This document shows, piece after piece, positions 16,337 to 25,180 of a stretch of 64,000 nucleotides of DNA (position 1 is its first letter; every line of letters begins with the position of its first letter). Source of the stretch: Sporobacter sp942492735 (GTDB lineage Bacteria; Bacillota; Clostridia; Oscillospirales; Oscillospiraceae); the NCBI GenBank assembly GCA_942492735.1, contig OW818648.1, forward strand, positions 1,178,001 through 1,242,000, written 5' to 3'. The notes beneath the pieces were generated by a model that worked only from the letters and a program-made list of their open reading frames with translations, was not told the origin of the DNA and searched no databases. The position numbers and the translations under genes were made by a program.

Positions 16337-16888
16337 ATGAAACGATTCACGATAGCAGTCTTCACGCTCCTCCTACTTGCTGTCTTTCTGGGCGGGTGTT
16401 TTGACGCGGTAACTAAAAAGCCGGAAGTCTCGATCAAAGAAACTGCCGGTGCGACTGATGGCGAGGTCATTATCGAGGCAGTTATATCCCCGAAACCAGA
16501 TGAAGCCACCGTAGAACCGCTTACGGGTAAAAAAGTTTTATGCGAGATCAGGAATGTCAGCGGCTCCCCATGTGTTATGGATAAGAACGTGGAACTCGAC
16601 TATTTTGACGACTTGGACGCAATCACAGCTTTGGATTTCACTGTTCCCGCCGATGGCAATTTGCAGTTTACCAGCGATGCAGAAAGCTTGAAAGAATACA
16701 CCTTTACGGAAACCTCTCCAACAACATACCAGTTGACAATCGTTTGTGTCGCAGGCGATTTACCCACTGACGAGGACGAACAATATGTCTATATGGAAGA
16801 TGCCGTGTTGACTGTGCTGACGATTTCAGGCACATACAACGAATTAGTTGTCATTGAGTATGACGGTGCATCGTTCCGACAAGCTTGA
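16337..16888 (+). CDS. Hypothetical lipoprotein
   Basis: A 183-residue secreted protein. The signal peptide MKRFTIAVFTLLLLAVFLGGC ends in a lipobox (LGGC, Cys21 lipidated), so the mature protein is anchored on the outer face of the membrane. The rest is acidic and beta-rich (for example VLCEIRNVSGSPCVMDKNVE), possibly an Ig-like fold; no family was recognised. The ATG follows AGAAAGGAATTCAAA. It converges on a second, larger lipoprotein gene with a shared terminator between them. Confidence 0.7.
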   Translation: MKRFTIAVFTLLLLAVFLGGCFDAVTKKPEVSIKETAGATDGEVIIEAVISPKPDEATVEPLTGKKVLCEIRNVSGSPCVMDKNVELDYFDDLDAITALDFTVPADGNLQFTSDAESLKEYTFTETSPTTYQLTIVCVAGDLPTDEDEQYVYMEDAVLTVLTISGTYNELVVIEYDGASFRQA

Positions 16889-16945
16889 TAACCACGGCCG
16901 AGAAAGTAATACCAAAATCAGAATAGCCGTTTTTTTGACATTGAA

Positions 16946-17006
16946 AAGCTCCCCATTATGCAGTCCTGAATTTTGTTGTTTCAGGTGTTCACATAAGGGG
17001 GAGCTT
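16946..17006. terminator. Nested hairpin terminator between convergent lipoprotein genes
   Basis: Outer stem aagctccccattatg / cataagggggagctt (one mismatch) encloses an inner pairing cctgaa / ttcagg. Located between the plus-strand stop at 16888 and the minus-strand stop at 17047, it can serve both. Confidence 0.65.
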
Positions 17007-17046
17007 ATCAGTTTACCGTACGGTCCGGAGCCCGCACAAGACTATT

Positions 17047-19347
17047 TTATTGCGCTTTCCATTCGTATACATAGGTTGTGCCGATTCCGGCGTACAGCCC
17101 GGTGGTACTTAGTTCGATCTTCTCTCCTTCTGAATAACCGTTGGGTGCGATTGCCGAGATGGTATCACTGAGAGACAGGACATTTTTGCTGTTGTATTTT
17201 ACAGAACAATATATCTCAAAGAAGCTTTTGTTATCCTTGTTGACAAACTTTGTTGAATCCAAGTCAGCCCGGGCACTTCCGGTCCCGTCAAAATACGAAA
17301 TGTTCTGCTCTGTAAACGCCAGGGTAAAGCTTAGGGTGATCGTTTCACCGCCCTGAATCACTGTGGGAGGAACCGAGAAATCCAGCTTCGTTGCCCATCC
17401 CTCACCGCTTACCTGATCGGGATCGGGATAGGTGTCGGTTTCACCGATGTATTTACTGGAAAAGGTATAACTGCCCGGCGCGGCGGAGGAACTTAACTGA
17501 TAAATACCACCCTTATTCGTATGGTCAATCTCAGCTTTGTTATCGCTTGATATTGTGTCCACCAGCCCCCAGGCGTATTTCTTTGTTTCAGACTGCGCCT
17601 GCGTTGTTTCCGGGCTCGGCGCTGAGGGTTGAGCGGACGGCGTTTTTTCCTCTTCGGTGCTCTGCAGCTCAACCACAGTGGTGGGATACGCCGCTTCAAA
17701 GGGGACAATCAAATCCGGAGCTCCTGCTGCGGAGGACCCATCCTCGTATAACTTTAGCTCTCCAGGCGCGCCCGCCATCAAATACGCCAGTACCGTGAAG
17801 CTGATTTTACCCCGACCTTCTGAATCCAGCTTGACACTCCATTCCTGAGCATCAGCAATGGTATCGGGTACGTCCATATAAGCCGTCCAGCCTGCATAAT
17901 CGGAGGTCGACACATCGTCAGGAACAGCAGTATCAACAATCTCAACCGTGCAGGTTTTATTTAACTCCTCACGCACGGCGTTCAGCTCTCGAAGCAGTGC
18001 CCGTTCCGCCGCCATAGCTTCCTTTTCAGCGATGAGCTTGAAAGCGTCCTGTATTACCGTGCGGAAAAGCTCATCGCGGTAACGATTGGAAATATCGGCT
18101 TTCATCTTATCATTGAGTCCGCCGCCGCCGGTAAAGCCTTGCTTTTGCGCTTCATCTTGATAAAGCGCGACTTCCTGCTCATCCTCCCAGAACTCGTCGG
18201 CATATCGCTGCACCAGTCCTTCAACTCGGAGCTGATATTTTTCTGCCGATGCAGCGCCATCCTTTGCTTCGATAAACAGTCTGGCCCAAGCTTTTGCATC
18301 CTTTCGGACCTCAGGAGACTCATAATAAAGGCTGTAAGCCTTTTCATAAATATCCTGTCTGCCGGTCCACGCGGTTTCGGCAAACTGATTTAAGGATAGC
18401 TCGATGACCAGCGTACCCAGTGACGCCAGGCTGAAAAGCCGCGCGCCCATTTTGCCAGCCGTATACCCGATGCCGGTTTTGAGTGCATTGGCATAACACG
18501 GGAATATGGCGTCATTGTCACCGTTATATATATTATACATGCCGTAGCTTACCTGCGATATGGAGCATAGCAGCCCAAGATCGCCCAGCCGTTCACTGAT
18601 ACCGTTCAAAAGCGAGGACCGCGCCACCCCATCAGAGCCCAGCGAGCCTGCAATTTGCGCGGCTGTTTCCACACCTGCGCTGCTAATAGATAGAGCCAAG
18701 TCCAAAGCAGACAGACCTGCTTCGATAGCGCCCGCACCTGGATTCCCGTTATTCTGTACGCTGGCTGTGATGACCGAATTCGCAGCCGTGTTGCTCAGGC
18801 TGCTCTTTGCAAAAGCGGGAATAGCATATACGGCATAGGCTTTTCGCGTGTTTTCATTGGTCACCTCAAAGCAGCCGTAAATGGATAGATGGTCCGTATA
18901 CACAGTTACGGTTTTTGTCTTCTCGTCAACAGTAAACGGCACAGGCTCCCACTGTCCACTGTCGTTGTTAAAGTAGGCTGCACATACACTGCCTTCCGCA
19001 CTCTGTCCACCGAGAGCAGCTGCATTGTACGGCATGGTCAGCTTCATGACGGAGAAAAGCTCCTCATCGGTATCGATTAAAAAAGAGTAAGCTCGTATTG
19101 CAACGCCTTCCATATCTGAAGGCGCATCCACAGATATGATCTCACATTCCGCATCTTTCGCCAGCGGGTATTGACCCATATCCAGTGCCAACCGATCAGA
19201 GCCCACACGTGTATTCGCCGCTGTCAGCGTACCAGATTGACGCTCTATAACCTTTCGCTTTATTATACCGCAGCCGGAAAACAAAGAAAGCAGCAATACC
19301 GATATAAGAAGACTGCTAATACACCTTTTCAGTGTAGTTTGCCTCAT
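17047..19347 (-). CDS. Large hypothetical lipoprotein
   Basis: A 766-residue secreted protein. ATG at 19347 (MRQTTLKRC) follows AGAGGGTAAAAAA and begins a signal peptide with a lipobox (LFSGC). The frame stays open to 19428, but the added N-terminus has no function as a signal. Residues after about 60 include a ZU5/GAIN-like segment (AYFNNDSGQWEPVPF, DHLSIYGCFEV). A helical middle follows (about 240-450), and a Ser/Pro/Thr-rich linker with charged residues near 570-600. The last 150 residues are beta-rich (VIQGGETITLSFTLAF). No family was assigned with certainty. It lies 48 nt after a membrane zinc-ribbon gene, likely in one operon. Confidence 0.65.
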   Translation of the reverse strand: MRQTTLKRCISSLLISVLLLSLFSGCGIIKRKVIERQSGTLTAANTRVGSDRLALDMGQYPLAKDAECEIISVDAPSDMEGVAIRAYSFLIDTDEELFSVMKLTMPYNAAALGGQSAEGSVCAAYFNNDSGQWEPVPFTVDEKTKTVTVYTDHLSIYGCFEVTNENTRKAYAVYAIPAFAKSSLSNTAANSVITASVQNNGNPGAGAIEAGLSALDLALSISSAGVETAAQIAGSLGSDGVARSSLLNGISERLGDLGLLCSISQVSYGMYNIYNGDNDAIFPCYANALKTGIGYTAGKMGARLFSLASLGTLVIELSLNQFAETAWTGRQDIYEKAYSLYYESPEVRKDAKAWARLFIEAKDGAASAEKYQLRVEGLVQRYADEFWEDEQEVALYQDEAQKQGFTGGGGLNDKMKADISNRYRDELFRTVIQDAFKLIAEKEAMAAERALLRELNAVREELNKTCTVEIVDTAVPDDVSTSDYAGWTAYMDVPDTIADAQEWSVKLDSEGRGKISFTVLAYLMAGAPGELKLYEDGSSAAGAPDLIVPFEAAYPTTVVELQSTEEEKTPSAQPSAPSPETTQAQSETKKYAWGLVDTISSDNKAEIDHTNKGGIYQLSSSAAPGSYTFSSKYIGETDTYPDPDQVSGEGWATKLDFSVPPTVIQGGETITLSFTLAFTEQNISYFDGTGSARADLDSTKFVNKDNKSFFEIYCSVKYNSKNVLSLSDTISAIAPNGYSEGEKIELSTTGLYAGIGTTYVYEWKAQ

Positions 19348-19394
19348 TTTTTTACCCTCTTTTCGTTTTGTTGACCTTTCACTACTGCTTTGGC

Positions 19395-20084
19395 TTATTT
19401 CAACAGAGGACACTTGCAGCGGAAACAAGCGTCATCTTTTATATCGCATAACGTGCCGCAGGCACTGCAGAATATGATGCTATCTCTCGACTTATCGTAT
19501 TTTTCGTAGGAATTAAGTCCTGCATGATGCCGAACACGGTCACCCACCTGATAGTAATTGAATACCGTATCATCGTCTTCGGCAACCATCCGGTGTTTTT
19601 TACCGCGATCCTCACGAACGATTACGGCATACTCGGTATAGTAGTGTATGTAATAATCATTGTCGCCGCTGCCGGTACTTTGGCGGCGATTTTTCTTCTT
19701 AATGGTTTTATCTTCTACCACACCATCCCATGTTTTACTTCTTTTCCTGCCCAGCACCTGAACGACAGTGATAATAAGAAACATACCGCCGATGCCAAGG
19801 CCGATATAGAGTGCCTGCGGATTCTCCATTTCGGAGCTTGATTCTCCGTAAATATAAAACCCGACAATGGCTGCCACAGCCAGGATCAAAGAGAAAATCG
19901 CCGACCAGCGGTTATTGTTTTTGATATAGCGCGCAAAAGCTGGGTCATGTATACGGTTTGAATAACCGACATATCCGTCGTTCAAGTTAGAACGAACATC
20001 CGTTGGCTCAACTGCCTGCGCCCCGCAGGAAGAGCAAAATTGAAATCCTTCTCCTATGGCAACCCCACAGTTCTTACAAAACAT
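19395..20084 (-). CDS. Zinc-ribbon membrane protein
   Basis: A 229-residue protein starting with a zinc ribbon (MFCKNCGVAI, FCSSCGAQ). Two adjacent membrane segments follow (about 60-80 and 92-110), then a cytoplasmic basic region (RKRSKTWDGVVEDKTIKKK), a beta-rich DUF3592-like stretch (YTEYAVIVREDRGKKHRM) and a second zinc ribbon (FCSACGTL ... CFRCKC). Both ends therefore carry CxxC knuckles. The role is unknown; such zinc-ribbon proteins often go with envelope lipoproteins, as here. Preceded by a weak ribosome site. Confidence 0.65.
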   Translation of the reverse strand: MFCKNCGVAIGEGFQFCSSCGAQAVEPTDVRSNLNDGYVGYSNRIHDPAFARYIKNNNRWSAIFSLILAVAAIVGFYIYGESSSEMENPQALYIGLGIGGMFLIITVVQVLGRKRSKTWDGVVEDKTIKKKNRRQSTGSGDNDYYIHYYTEYAVIVREDRGKKHRMVAEDDDTVFNYYQVGDRVRHHAGLNSYEKYDKSRDSIIFCSACGTLCDIKDDACFRCKCPLLK

Positions 20085-20190
20085 GTTGAAACACTTCCAA
20101 TCAGGTTTTTACTATCCATATCACACTTCGCAAAGTGACTTATGACTCATTTTACCATAAAAAACACCGCCAGGAAACAGAACTACTATA

Positions 20191-20236
20191 AAAGCTACCT
20201 GAAAAAAATTATCAATCTTTCTTCAGGCAGCTTTTT
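20191..20236 (-). terminator. Terminator downstream of the ftsZ paralogue
   Basis: 13-bp stem aaagctacctgaa / ttcaggcagcttt (12 of 13 paired) with an AT-rich loop and T runs on both sides, 150 bp after the stop of the minus-strand FtsZ gene. Confidence 0.7.
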
Positions 20237-20385
20237 ACTAGACATATATTTTTGTACTCTCAAATAACCGTATTTATTACTATTCTGCAGGTTTATGTTG
20301 TTTTATTTAAGGAAGACCCGTCAGGTAATGATGCCTGCAGTATGTTAAATCTTCCAGCATGTATTTTGTTTGTCAATAATTTAAC

Positions 20386-21360
20386 CTAGCGTAGAGTTTC
20401 CTCGAAACGCGTAGCAATCACGGTGACTCGCATCTCATCCTTCATTGTTGAGTCAAACACAGCGCCGAACATTATGTCGGCGTCCGGGTGCGCCGACTCC
20501 TTAACGAGGTTGGCCGCGATCTCAACGTCTTCTAAATCGATCTCTGTAGAGCACGTGATATTTATCAGTACGCCTTTGGCACCAGCTATGGATTTCTCCA
20601 TAAGCGGGCTCGACACAGCTTGTTGTGCTGCATTCTCCGCTTTGTCCTTGCCAGTTGCGTGGCCGACTCCCATATGCGCATAGCCGGCATCCTTCATAAC
20701 TGCTGTAATATCAGCAAAGTCGAGGTTAATAAACCCTGTGTTTTTTATGAGGTCAGAGATGCTCGATATAGCTTGATGTAGAACCTCATCCGCAATCGAG
20801 AATGCATTAGCGAGTGTCAGTTTATTATCACTGGCAAGCTTTAATCGGTCGTTCGGAATTACAAGCAGTGAATCGACCATTTTCAGTAGGTTCTGAATAC
20901 CGTCCTGCGCTTGCTGTATCCGCTGCTTACCTTCAAAACTGAAAGGTTTCGTAACAACAGCGACTGTTAGTATTCCCGCTTCCCTGGCCAGGTTTGCCAC
21001 AACCGGAAGTGCTCCGGTGCCCGTGCCGCCCCCCATACCTCCAGCAAGAAAGACCATATCGGCACCATCCAACGCGTCCGCTATTAGACTGAGGCTTTCC
21101 TTTGCGGCATTTCTGCCAATCTCAGGGTTAGCCCCAGCTCCCTGCCCGCGAGTAAGATGCTCGCCAATTTGAATTTTCTTTTCAGCAATAGATGCTAAGA
21201 GCACTTGTTTGTCAGTATTCATTGCAATGTATTCAACACCTTGGACGCCATCTTTTAACATTCGATTGACAACGTTGTTGCCAGCACCACCAACTCCAAT
21301 GACTCTTATCACAACAAGACTATCAGTTTCGCTTACGAGTGAAATCAATATCTCCCCCAC
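20386..21360 (-). CDS. FtsZ paralogue lacking the C-terminal linker and tail
   Basis: A 324-residue tubulin-like GTPase. Nucleotide-binding motifs are intact: VIGVGGAGNN (about 21-30), MNTD, and the tubulin signature GGMGGGTGTGA (about 107-117). The T7 catalytic loop is present as INLDFADI. The protein ends at IATRFEETLR, directly after the polymer-forming core. The disordered linker and the conserved C-terminal peptide that binds FtsA, SepF or MinC/ZipA are therefore absent, and typical FtsZ is 350-400 residues. The start is uncertain: GTG at 21360 is used, but GGGGGAG just upstream of TTG at 21348 is an alternative. It is isolated from any cell-division cluster, so it is probably an accessory copy. 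Confidence 0.85.
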   Translation of the reverse strand: MGEILISLVSETDSLVVIRVIGVGGAGNNVVNRMLKDGVQGVEYIAMNTDKQVLLASIAEKKIQIGEHLTRGQGAGANPEIGRNAAKESLSLIADALDGADMVFLAGGMGGGTGTGALPVVANLAREAGILTVAVVTKPFSFEGKQRIQQAQDGIQNLLKMVDSLLVIPNDRLKLASDNKLTLANAFSIADEVLHQAISSISDLIKNTGFINLDFADITAVMKDAGYAHMGVGHATGKDKAENAAQQAVSSPLMEKSIAGAKGVLINITCSTEIDLEDVEIAANLVKESAHPDADIMFGAVFDSTMKDEMRVTVIATRFEETLR

Positions 21361-22000
21361 CTATTACGTCCAATATTTCTGATTAGAATAATCCCCCAAT
21401 ACGTATATACAACCATTTTTACTTTAAAAAGAGTCTAATAAGCTTCCTTCTTCTATAAATAGCACATTCCACAATAGAGTACAACTATTTTCGGCATTAG
21501 AAGACTATTACTTGCTCAGCCTTCAAATGTCTTTACCGAGTATTATCATGCAAAGATGCATTTGTTCTATCTATTCTTAGAATCGGAGTAATGACTTTTG
21601 CCGGAATGGGGGGTATTTACCCATCGCGATGAACACAGCTGTTATCTATTTTTAACTGTTTCGGGCTATCATTTAGATTCATTCTAAGCTCTAATGATCA
21701 GCATGTATATGCGTAAGGGGTTATGTAGTAGGCCTAAAAGTGATCGAGTTCTGAAAATACCCAAGGCGCAGGACGATGATATTGACGCCCTAGAAGTCAA
21801 CATTCGCGAATAAAAACGGCTAGTGTTCGCGATTTGTAAGTGATCATACAAATGCACAGACTTTCGCCACAAAGTGGATAGGATTTTAAGTGATGGTTTT
21901 TTTATGCCTCAGGCAATAGCTGGTTCTTTACATATTAATAATTTCGCAATGATGAATGAGCATATCAAGGATAGCTGTCGTTACCGTGATATCTGTCATA
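21361..22000. other. Gene-free stretch upstream of the ftsZ paralogue
   Basis: No credible gene on either strand (the longest open frame, about 21684-21872, has no ribosome site or coding character). It presumably contains the ftsZ promoter near 21370-21450, but no clear -35/-10 pair was found. Confidence 0.45.
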
Positions 22001-22046
22001 AATAAGCATCAAAGCTATCCATTCAGGACAGCTCCGATGCTTATTT
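22000..22046 (-). terminator. Terminator of the SDR gene
   Basis: Stem aataagcatc / gatgcttatt with an inner stem (gctatcc / ggacagc) around ATTCA and T-rich flanks, located 27 bp after the SDR stop codon. Confidence 0.75.
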
Positions 22047-22072
22047 ACAAATAAATATGGTTCTAGCATGAC

Positions 22073-22813
22073 CTATATCTCAATACCACCGTCAACTCTG
22101 ATGATTTGACCATCAATGAAAGCGGACTCGTCTGTCGCCAAGAACAGAGCTACGGTTGCAATATCTTCAGGTTGTCCAATTCTTTTTAGCGGAGAGCCGA
22201 GACGCATTGCGTCGAGCACTTCTGGTCCGCCTATGCTGTCCACCATTGCCGTGTGAATGGCACCAGGCGCAATTGCGTTGACACGGATTTCGGGACCAAG
22301 TTCCCATGCCATAGACTTTGTTAATCCATTTACCGCATGCTTTGATGCTATATAGGCGGCAAAGCCATGGTGCGCGCCATAACCCGCAACGGAGGATGTG
22401 TTTATGATAACGCCCTTACCCTTTGCCTTCATAACGGGTGCTACTAATTGCGTTAAATACAAAGCAGCGGTGACATTAACATCGAATAGCCTTTGCCATT
22501 CCGCCAGATCCAGCGTGCTTAAAGGTGAAAGACTAAGCGCACCGGCATTATTTACAAGTACATCAACGGTGCCGTAAGCTTCAATCGTCTTGTCGAAAAC
22601 TATTTTTAAGTCTGTAGTTTTTGAGGTGTCTGTTAGGATATACATAGCCTCAAAGCCCTCGGCCTTTATCTTGGCAACCGCGTCCTTTGCTCTTTGCTCA
22701 TTTCTGCCTGAAATAACGACCTTCGCACCTTCTCTTGCGAAAAGCTCAGCAGTCGCCCTTCCCATCCCTGATGTCGAGCCGGTAATAATTGCTACTTTAT
22801 CCTTCAGTTTCAT
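22073..22813 (-). CDS. Short-chain dehydrogenase/reductase (SDR)
   Basis: A 246-residue classical SDR. The cofactor motif TGSTSGMG follows the first strand, NNAG is present, the catalytic Ser is in INTSSVAGYG, and the YxxxK pair is in AAYIASKHAV. The C-terminus has the usual VRVNAIAPGAI-like segment and FIDGQIIRVDGG. Arg36 in VVISGRNEQR suggests NADP(H) preference. The substrate cannot be told from sequence; the family includes 3-oxoacyl-ACP reductases and glucose dehydrogenases. The ATG follows GGAGAGACAAA. It stands alone with its own terminator. Confidence 0.9.
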   Translation of the reverse strand: MKLKDKVAIITGSTSGMGRATAELFAREGAKVVISGRNEQRAKDAVAKIKAEGFEAMYILTDTSKTTDLKIVFDKTIEAYGTVDVLVNNAGALSLSPLSTLDLAEWQRLFDVNVTAALYLTQLVAPVMKAKGKGVIINTSSVAGYGAHHGFAAYIASKHAVNGLTKSMAWELGPEIRVNAIAPGAIHTAMVDSIGGPEVLDAMRLGSPLKRIGQPEDIATVALFLATDESAFIDGQIIRVDGGIEI

Positions 22814-23010
22814 TTTGTCTCTCCTTGTTTATTTTTTTATATCCAACACAGAGGGTAACAACATACCTAGTTAGACACCAATTTATACATTAAAAATATA
22901 GCTCTCTGTATTATATGAAATAAAATTATACCAAATTATGATGGCAATAATTAACCCTCCCCATCATATTATATTCTATTCAATTAAGGCATAGTAGAGT
23001 TAATAGTGCT

Positions 23011-23574
23011 CTATCTATTTTTTATTCGTGTCATTACGCCACCTTCCGTCTGCTGAGCTATCAGAATAGATATAACGGCGTCACAATCAACTGATAAGAG
23101 GATGCCTTTCACTTCGCCAACATACTTGCGTTTCGTTGTTATTGTAAGTACACTTCTAGCCTCTCCATTAATACCTTCAGCTGAAAATAACGTAAGTGCA
23201 AATCCGTTTTGCCTTAACTGTTCAGCTGCCATAATTGCACATTCACGCTTGGTAAACACGCAATTTAAGGTACAGAATCCAAGCGCAATCTTTCTTTCGA
23301 GGATTGACCCTAGTACGTTACCTCCTGCGAAAGCGGAAACAAGGATAATAATCTTGATGATATCACCTGAAAATCCCGATATGGCAGAAGCAGTAATGCA
23401 CAACCAGAAAGAATACTCGAAAAAAGCAATAATTGCGCCAATAGCCGTTTCACCCTTGTGTATTAGTTGAGAACGCAATGACGCTAAGGATACCTCAATG
23501 AGTTTCCCGAAGAAAATAAAAGCGTATACCCAAGGTGAATCACCTAAAAGAAATGAAGTAATTGAGTCCAGCAT
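23011..23574 (-). CDS. UPF0316/DUF5698-DUF2179 membrane protein
   Basis: A 187-residue protein with three membrane segments (about 14-34, 42-66 and 70-90) and a soluble C-terminal DUF2179 domain. The family pattern is visible in FFGKLIEVSLASLRSQLIHK, FFEYSFWLCI and the end, KGILLSVDCDAVISIL. Members are widespread in Firmicutes and their role is unknown; the DUF2179 fold resembles ligand-binding domains of YitT-type proteins. ATG follows GGAGGGCTTTA. It directly follows the arginase-like gene (46 bp gap) and may be cotranscribed with it. Confidence 0.85.
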   Translation of the reverse strand: MLDSITSFLLGDSPWVYAFIFFGKLIEVSLASLRSQLIHKGETAIGAIIAFFEYSFWLCITASAISGFSGDIIKIIILVSAFAGGNVLGSILERKIALGFCTLNCVFTKRECAIMAAEQLRQNGFALTLFSAEGINGEARSVLTITTKRKYVGEVKGILLSVDCDAVISILIAQQTEGGVMTRIKNR

Positions 23575-23620
23575 TAAAGCCCTCCGTCGTGTTAATATTT
23601 GTTATATATATTTCAGTAAA

Positions 23621-24400
23621 TTAACAAATCTTTTTTTTATTATAATGTTGATCTGAAAAGCAGTTGATAAGGTAGTTATTAATATCATTATTGCATCTTT
23701 GATTTTCCTTGAAAGATACATGAGAATAATCCACAGAACATTCGCCGCATATATCGCCACCAACGAGCTCCATCTTGTGAAATATATAATCAAAGAAGGA
23801 CTGTATCATATCACGTTCCATTGAACCTTGATCCCAGTTGGTATGTGCAAGATTAATATCAAAAACATCTTTATCAATTGATACATAAAGTGGATAGCGG
23901 TTTAATCTTTCAAAAGTCAACAGCCAGGTGTGCGAATGAATCATCTCTTCGGTAAAGTAATATATTGACTTGGACGAGATTGATGTGGCGCTTGGGATGT
24001 ATTGTTCAGATATTCCACATATGAAAACCTGCTTCATGTGGGGGCAATCACGAATCGCAAATGATAACCAATTGCCGCAGGACAATAAGCTGTCACTAAA
24101 ACCTGCCTGCATGTCACTATGGAAGTCAAATAAGACCAAAGAAAAAGGCTGTTTAATTTGTTGAAGAAGAAAATAGGTAAGATAATGATAATTGCCTGAG
24201 CCCAGTAAGGTAATTACTGGCATTTGCATCGCAGTACAGGCTTGTTTTAGCTTTTCCTGTGCGTCAATTGAACAATAACCGTTGACGCCCTTTGTTAATT
24301 CTAAACCAAGGTTCTTGATATGCTTTCCGTGTTGCTGATACCAAGATTGTTTTGCATAAATATCTTCAAAATCAAATATTTGAATTTGTATGTTCCTCAT
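23621..24400 (-). CDS. Arginase/ureohydrolase-like protein
   Basis: A 259-residue protein with the metal-binding signatures of the arginase-agmatinase family. These are GSGNYHYLTY, LFDFHSDMQ (the D-x-H-x-D site) and SIDKDVFD (the D-x-D-x-x-D site), followed by GGDICGECSVD. Mn-dependent hydrolysis of a guanidino compound or similar amide is expected, but the N-terminal part is divergent and the true substrate is unknown; formiminoglutamase-like activity is also possible. The start is awkward: AGGAGG directly touches the ATG at 24400, with no spacer. Leader element B lies just upstream. The C-terminus is Asn/Lys-rich. Confidence 0.75.
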   Translation of the reverse strand: MRNIQIQIFDFEDIYAKQSWYQQHGKHIKNLGLELTKGVNGYCSIDAQEKLKQACTAMQMPVITLLGSGNYHYLTYFLLQQIKQPFSLVLFDFHSDMQAGFSDSLLSCGNWLSFAIRDCPHMKQVFICGISEQYIPSATSISSKSIYYFTEEMIHSHTWLLTFERLNRYPLYVSIDKDVFDINLAHTNWDQGSMERDMIQSFFDYIFHKMELVGGDICGECSVDYSHVSFKENQRCNNDINNYLINCFSDQHYNKKKIC

Positions 24401-24426
24401 CCTCCTGTTGTAGTTCTCAAAGCTTT

Positions 24427-24506
24427 AAAAAGAAAGAAGAGCTTTCCATATCAATGCCACGTGGCAGTAATACCAAAAGCCCTTCTGAATTCAGACGGTT
24501 CTTTTT
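24427..24506 (-). ncRNA. Structured leader element B (repeat family of three)
   Basis: On the minus strand AAAAAGAACCGTC, CTGAATTCAG (a small palindrome), AGAAGGGCTTTTGGTATT, an inner hairpin TGCCACGTGGCA, TGATATGGAAAGCTCTTCT, then TTCTTTTT. The outer arms pair to a terminator-like hairpin. It sits 27 nt before the arginase-like ATG and downstream of the Rnk-like gene, so it could gate readthrough from that gene. It is highly similar to element A. Confidence 0.7.
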
Positions 24507-24549
24507 ACTATTAAGATTAAAGATTTACTTTTTAATTTATGACATATTA

Positions 24550-24957
24550 TTAAAGGTGGTAGTCACCTGACGCCTCAGGTTGATACAAAACGTTTTTAAT
24601 ATAAATTTGTGTAATACCTGATGGCACTTCCCATTCAACAGTATCTCCCACCTTATATCCAAGAATAGCGGTGCCTATGGGAGAGAGAACAGACATCCTG
24701 TTATTATCCCAATCAGCTTCTTCGGGATATACTAAAGTGATCTCGATATCCTCGTGGTCTAGGTATAATAAAGCCCGCGTGTTCATGGTAATTATGTCCT
24801 GAGGTATCTGCTGCGTATTAACGACTATTGCATTATCAATTTCCTCAGAAAGCTTTTTCATAGGCTTATCCAGCACGTTACCACTTTTAATCTCAGTATC
24901 AATGATTTTTTTCAATCGTTCCTTATCGATTTCTGTTAGATAAATTTCTTTTCGCAT
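24550..24957 (-). CDS. Rnk-like GreA/GreB C-terminal family protein
   Basis: A 135-residue protein. The first 45 residues are a short charged helical region, and residues about 47-135 are the FKBP-like Gre C-terminal domain. It includes DIITMNTRALL, ITLVYPEEAD, MSVLSPIGTAILGY, VGDTVEWEVPSG and VLYQPEASGDYHL, the pattern of Rnk (regulator of nucleoside diphosphate kinase). Such proteins bind RNA polymerase without the long coiled coil needed to stimulate cleavage. ATG lies 7 nt after AGGAGG. It is expressed from a perfect consensus promoter followed by leader element C. Confidence 0.85.
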   Translation of the reverse strand: MRKEIYLTEIDKERLKKIIDTEIKSGNVLDKPMKKLSEEIDNAIVVNTQQIPQDIITMNTRALLYLDHEDIEITLVYPEEADWDNNRMSVLSPIGTAILGYKVGDTVEWEVPSGITQIYIKNVLYQPEASGDYHL

Positions 24958-25003
24958 GACAGATCCTCCTTTGATTGTTTATCAATATTTATTTTGTTGA
25001 CAT

Positions 25004-25086
25004 AAAAAACAAAAGGCTTTCATTTTTCACGTAAATACGATCGTAAAAAACAAAAGCCCTTCAATTATAGTTATGACGGTTCTTTC
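25004..25086 (-). ncRNA. Structured leader element C (repeat family of three)
   Basis: On the minus strand GAAAGAACCGTC, a spacer, GAAGGGCTTTTG, an inner AT-rich hairpin (tttacg / cgtaaa-type pairing), AAAGCCTTTTG and TTTTTTATG. It is the most divergent copy in its inner part but keeps the conserved 5' block, outer stem and U-rich tail. The predicted transcription start (about 25086) coincides with the start of the conserved block, so this element is the very 5' end of the mRNA of the Rnk-like gene. Confidence 0.7.
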
Positions 25087-25092
25087 ATATGT

Positions 25093-25121
25093 ATTATAAT
25101 AAAAATGTCAACACATGTCAA
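25093..25121 (-). promoter_or_regulatory. Perfect consensus sigma-A promoter of the Rnk-like gene
   Basis: On the minus strand TTGACA (25121-25116), exactly 17 bp, and TATAAT (25098-25093). Both hexamers match the consensus fully. A second TTGACA overlaps the spacer. Such a strong promoter in front of a leader hairpin suggests control by attenuation. Confidence 0.9.
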
Positions 25122-25180
25122 GACGGGAAATAGCATTAATCATAACCCTTGTTTTAATCAACTCGATTATATCATCAGAA

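Noticed and set aside
21684..21872. Short minus-strand gene in the gap upstream of the ftsZ paralogue
   Set aside because: No ribosome site, no recognisable protein features, and composition equal to the surrounding non-coding DNA.
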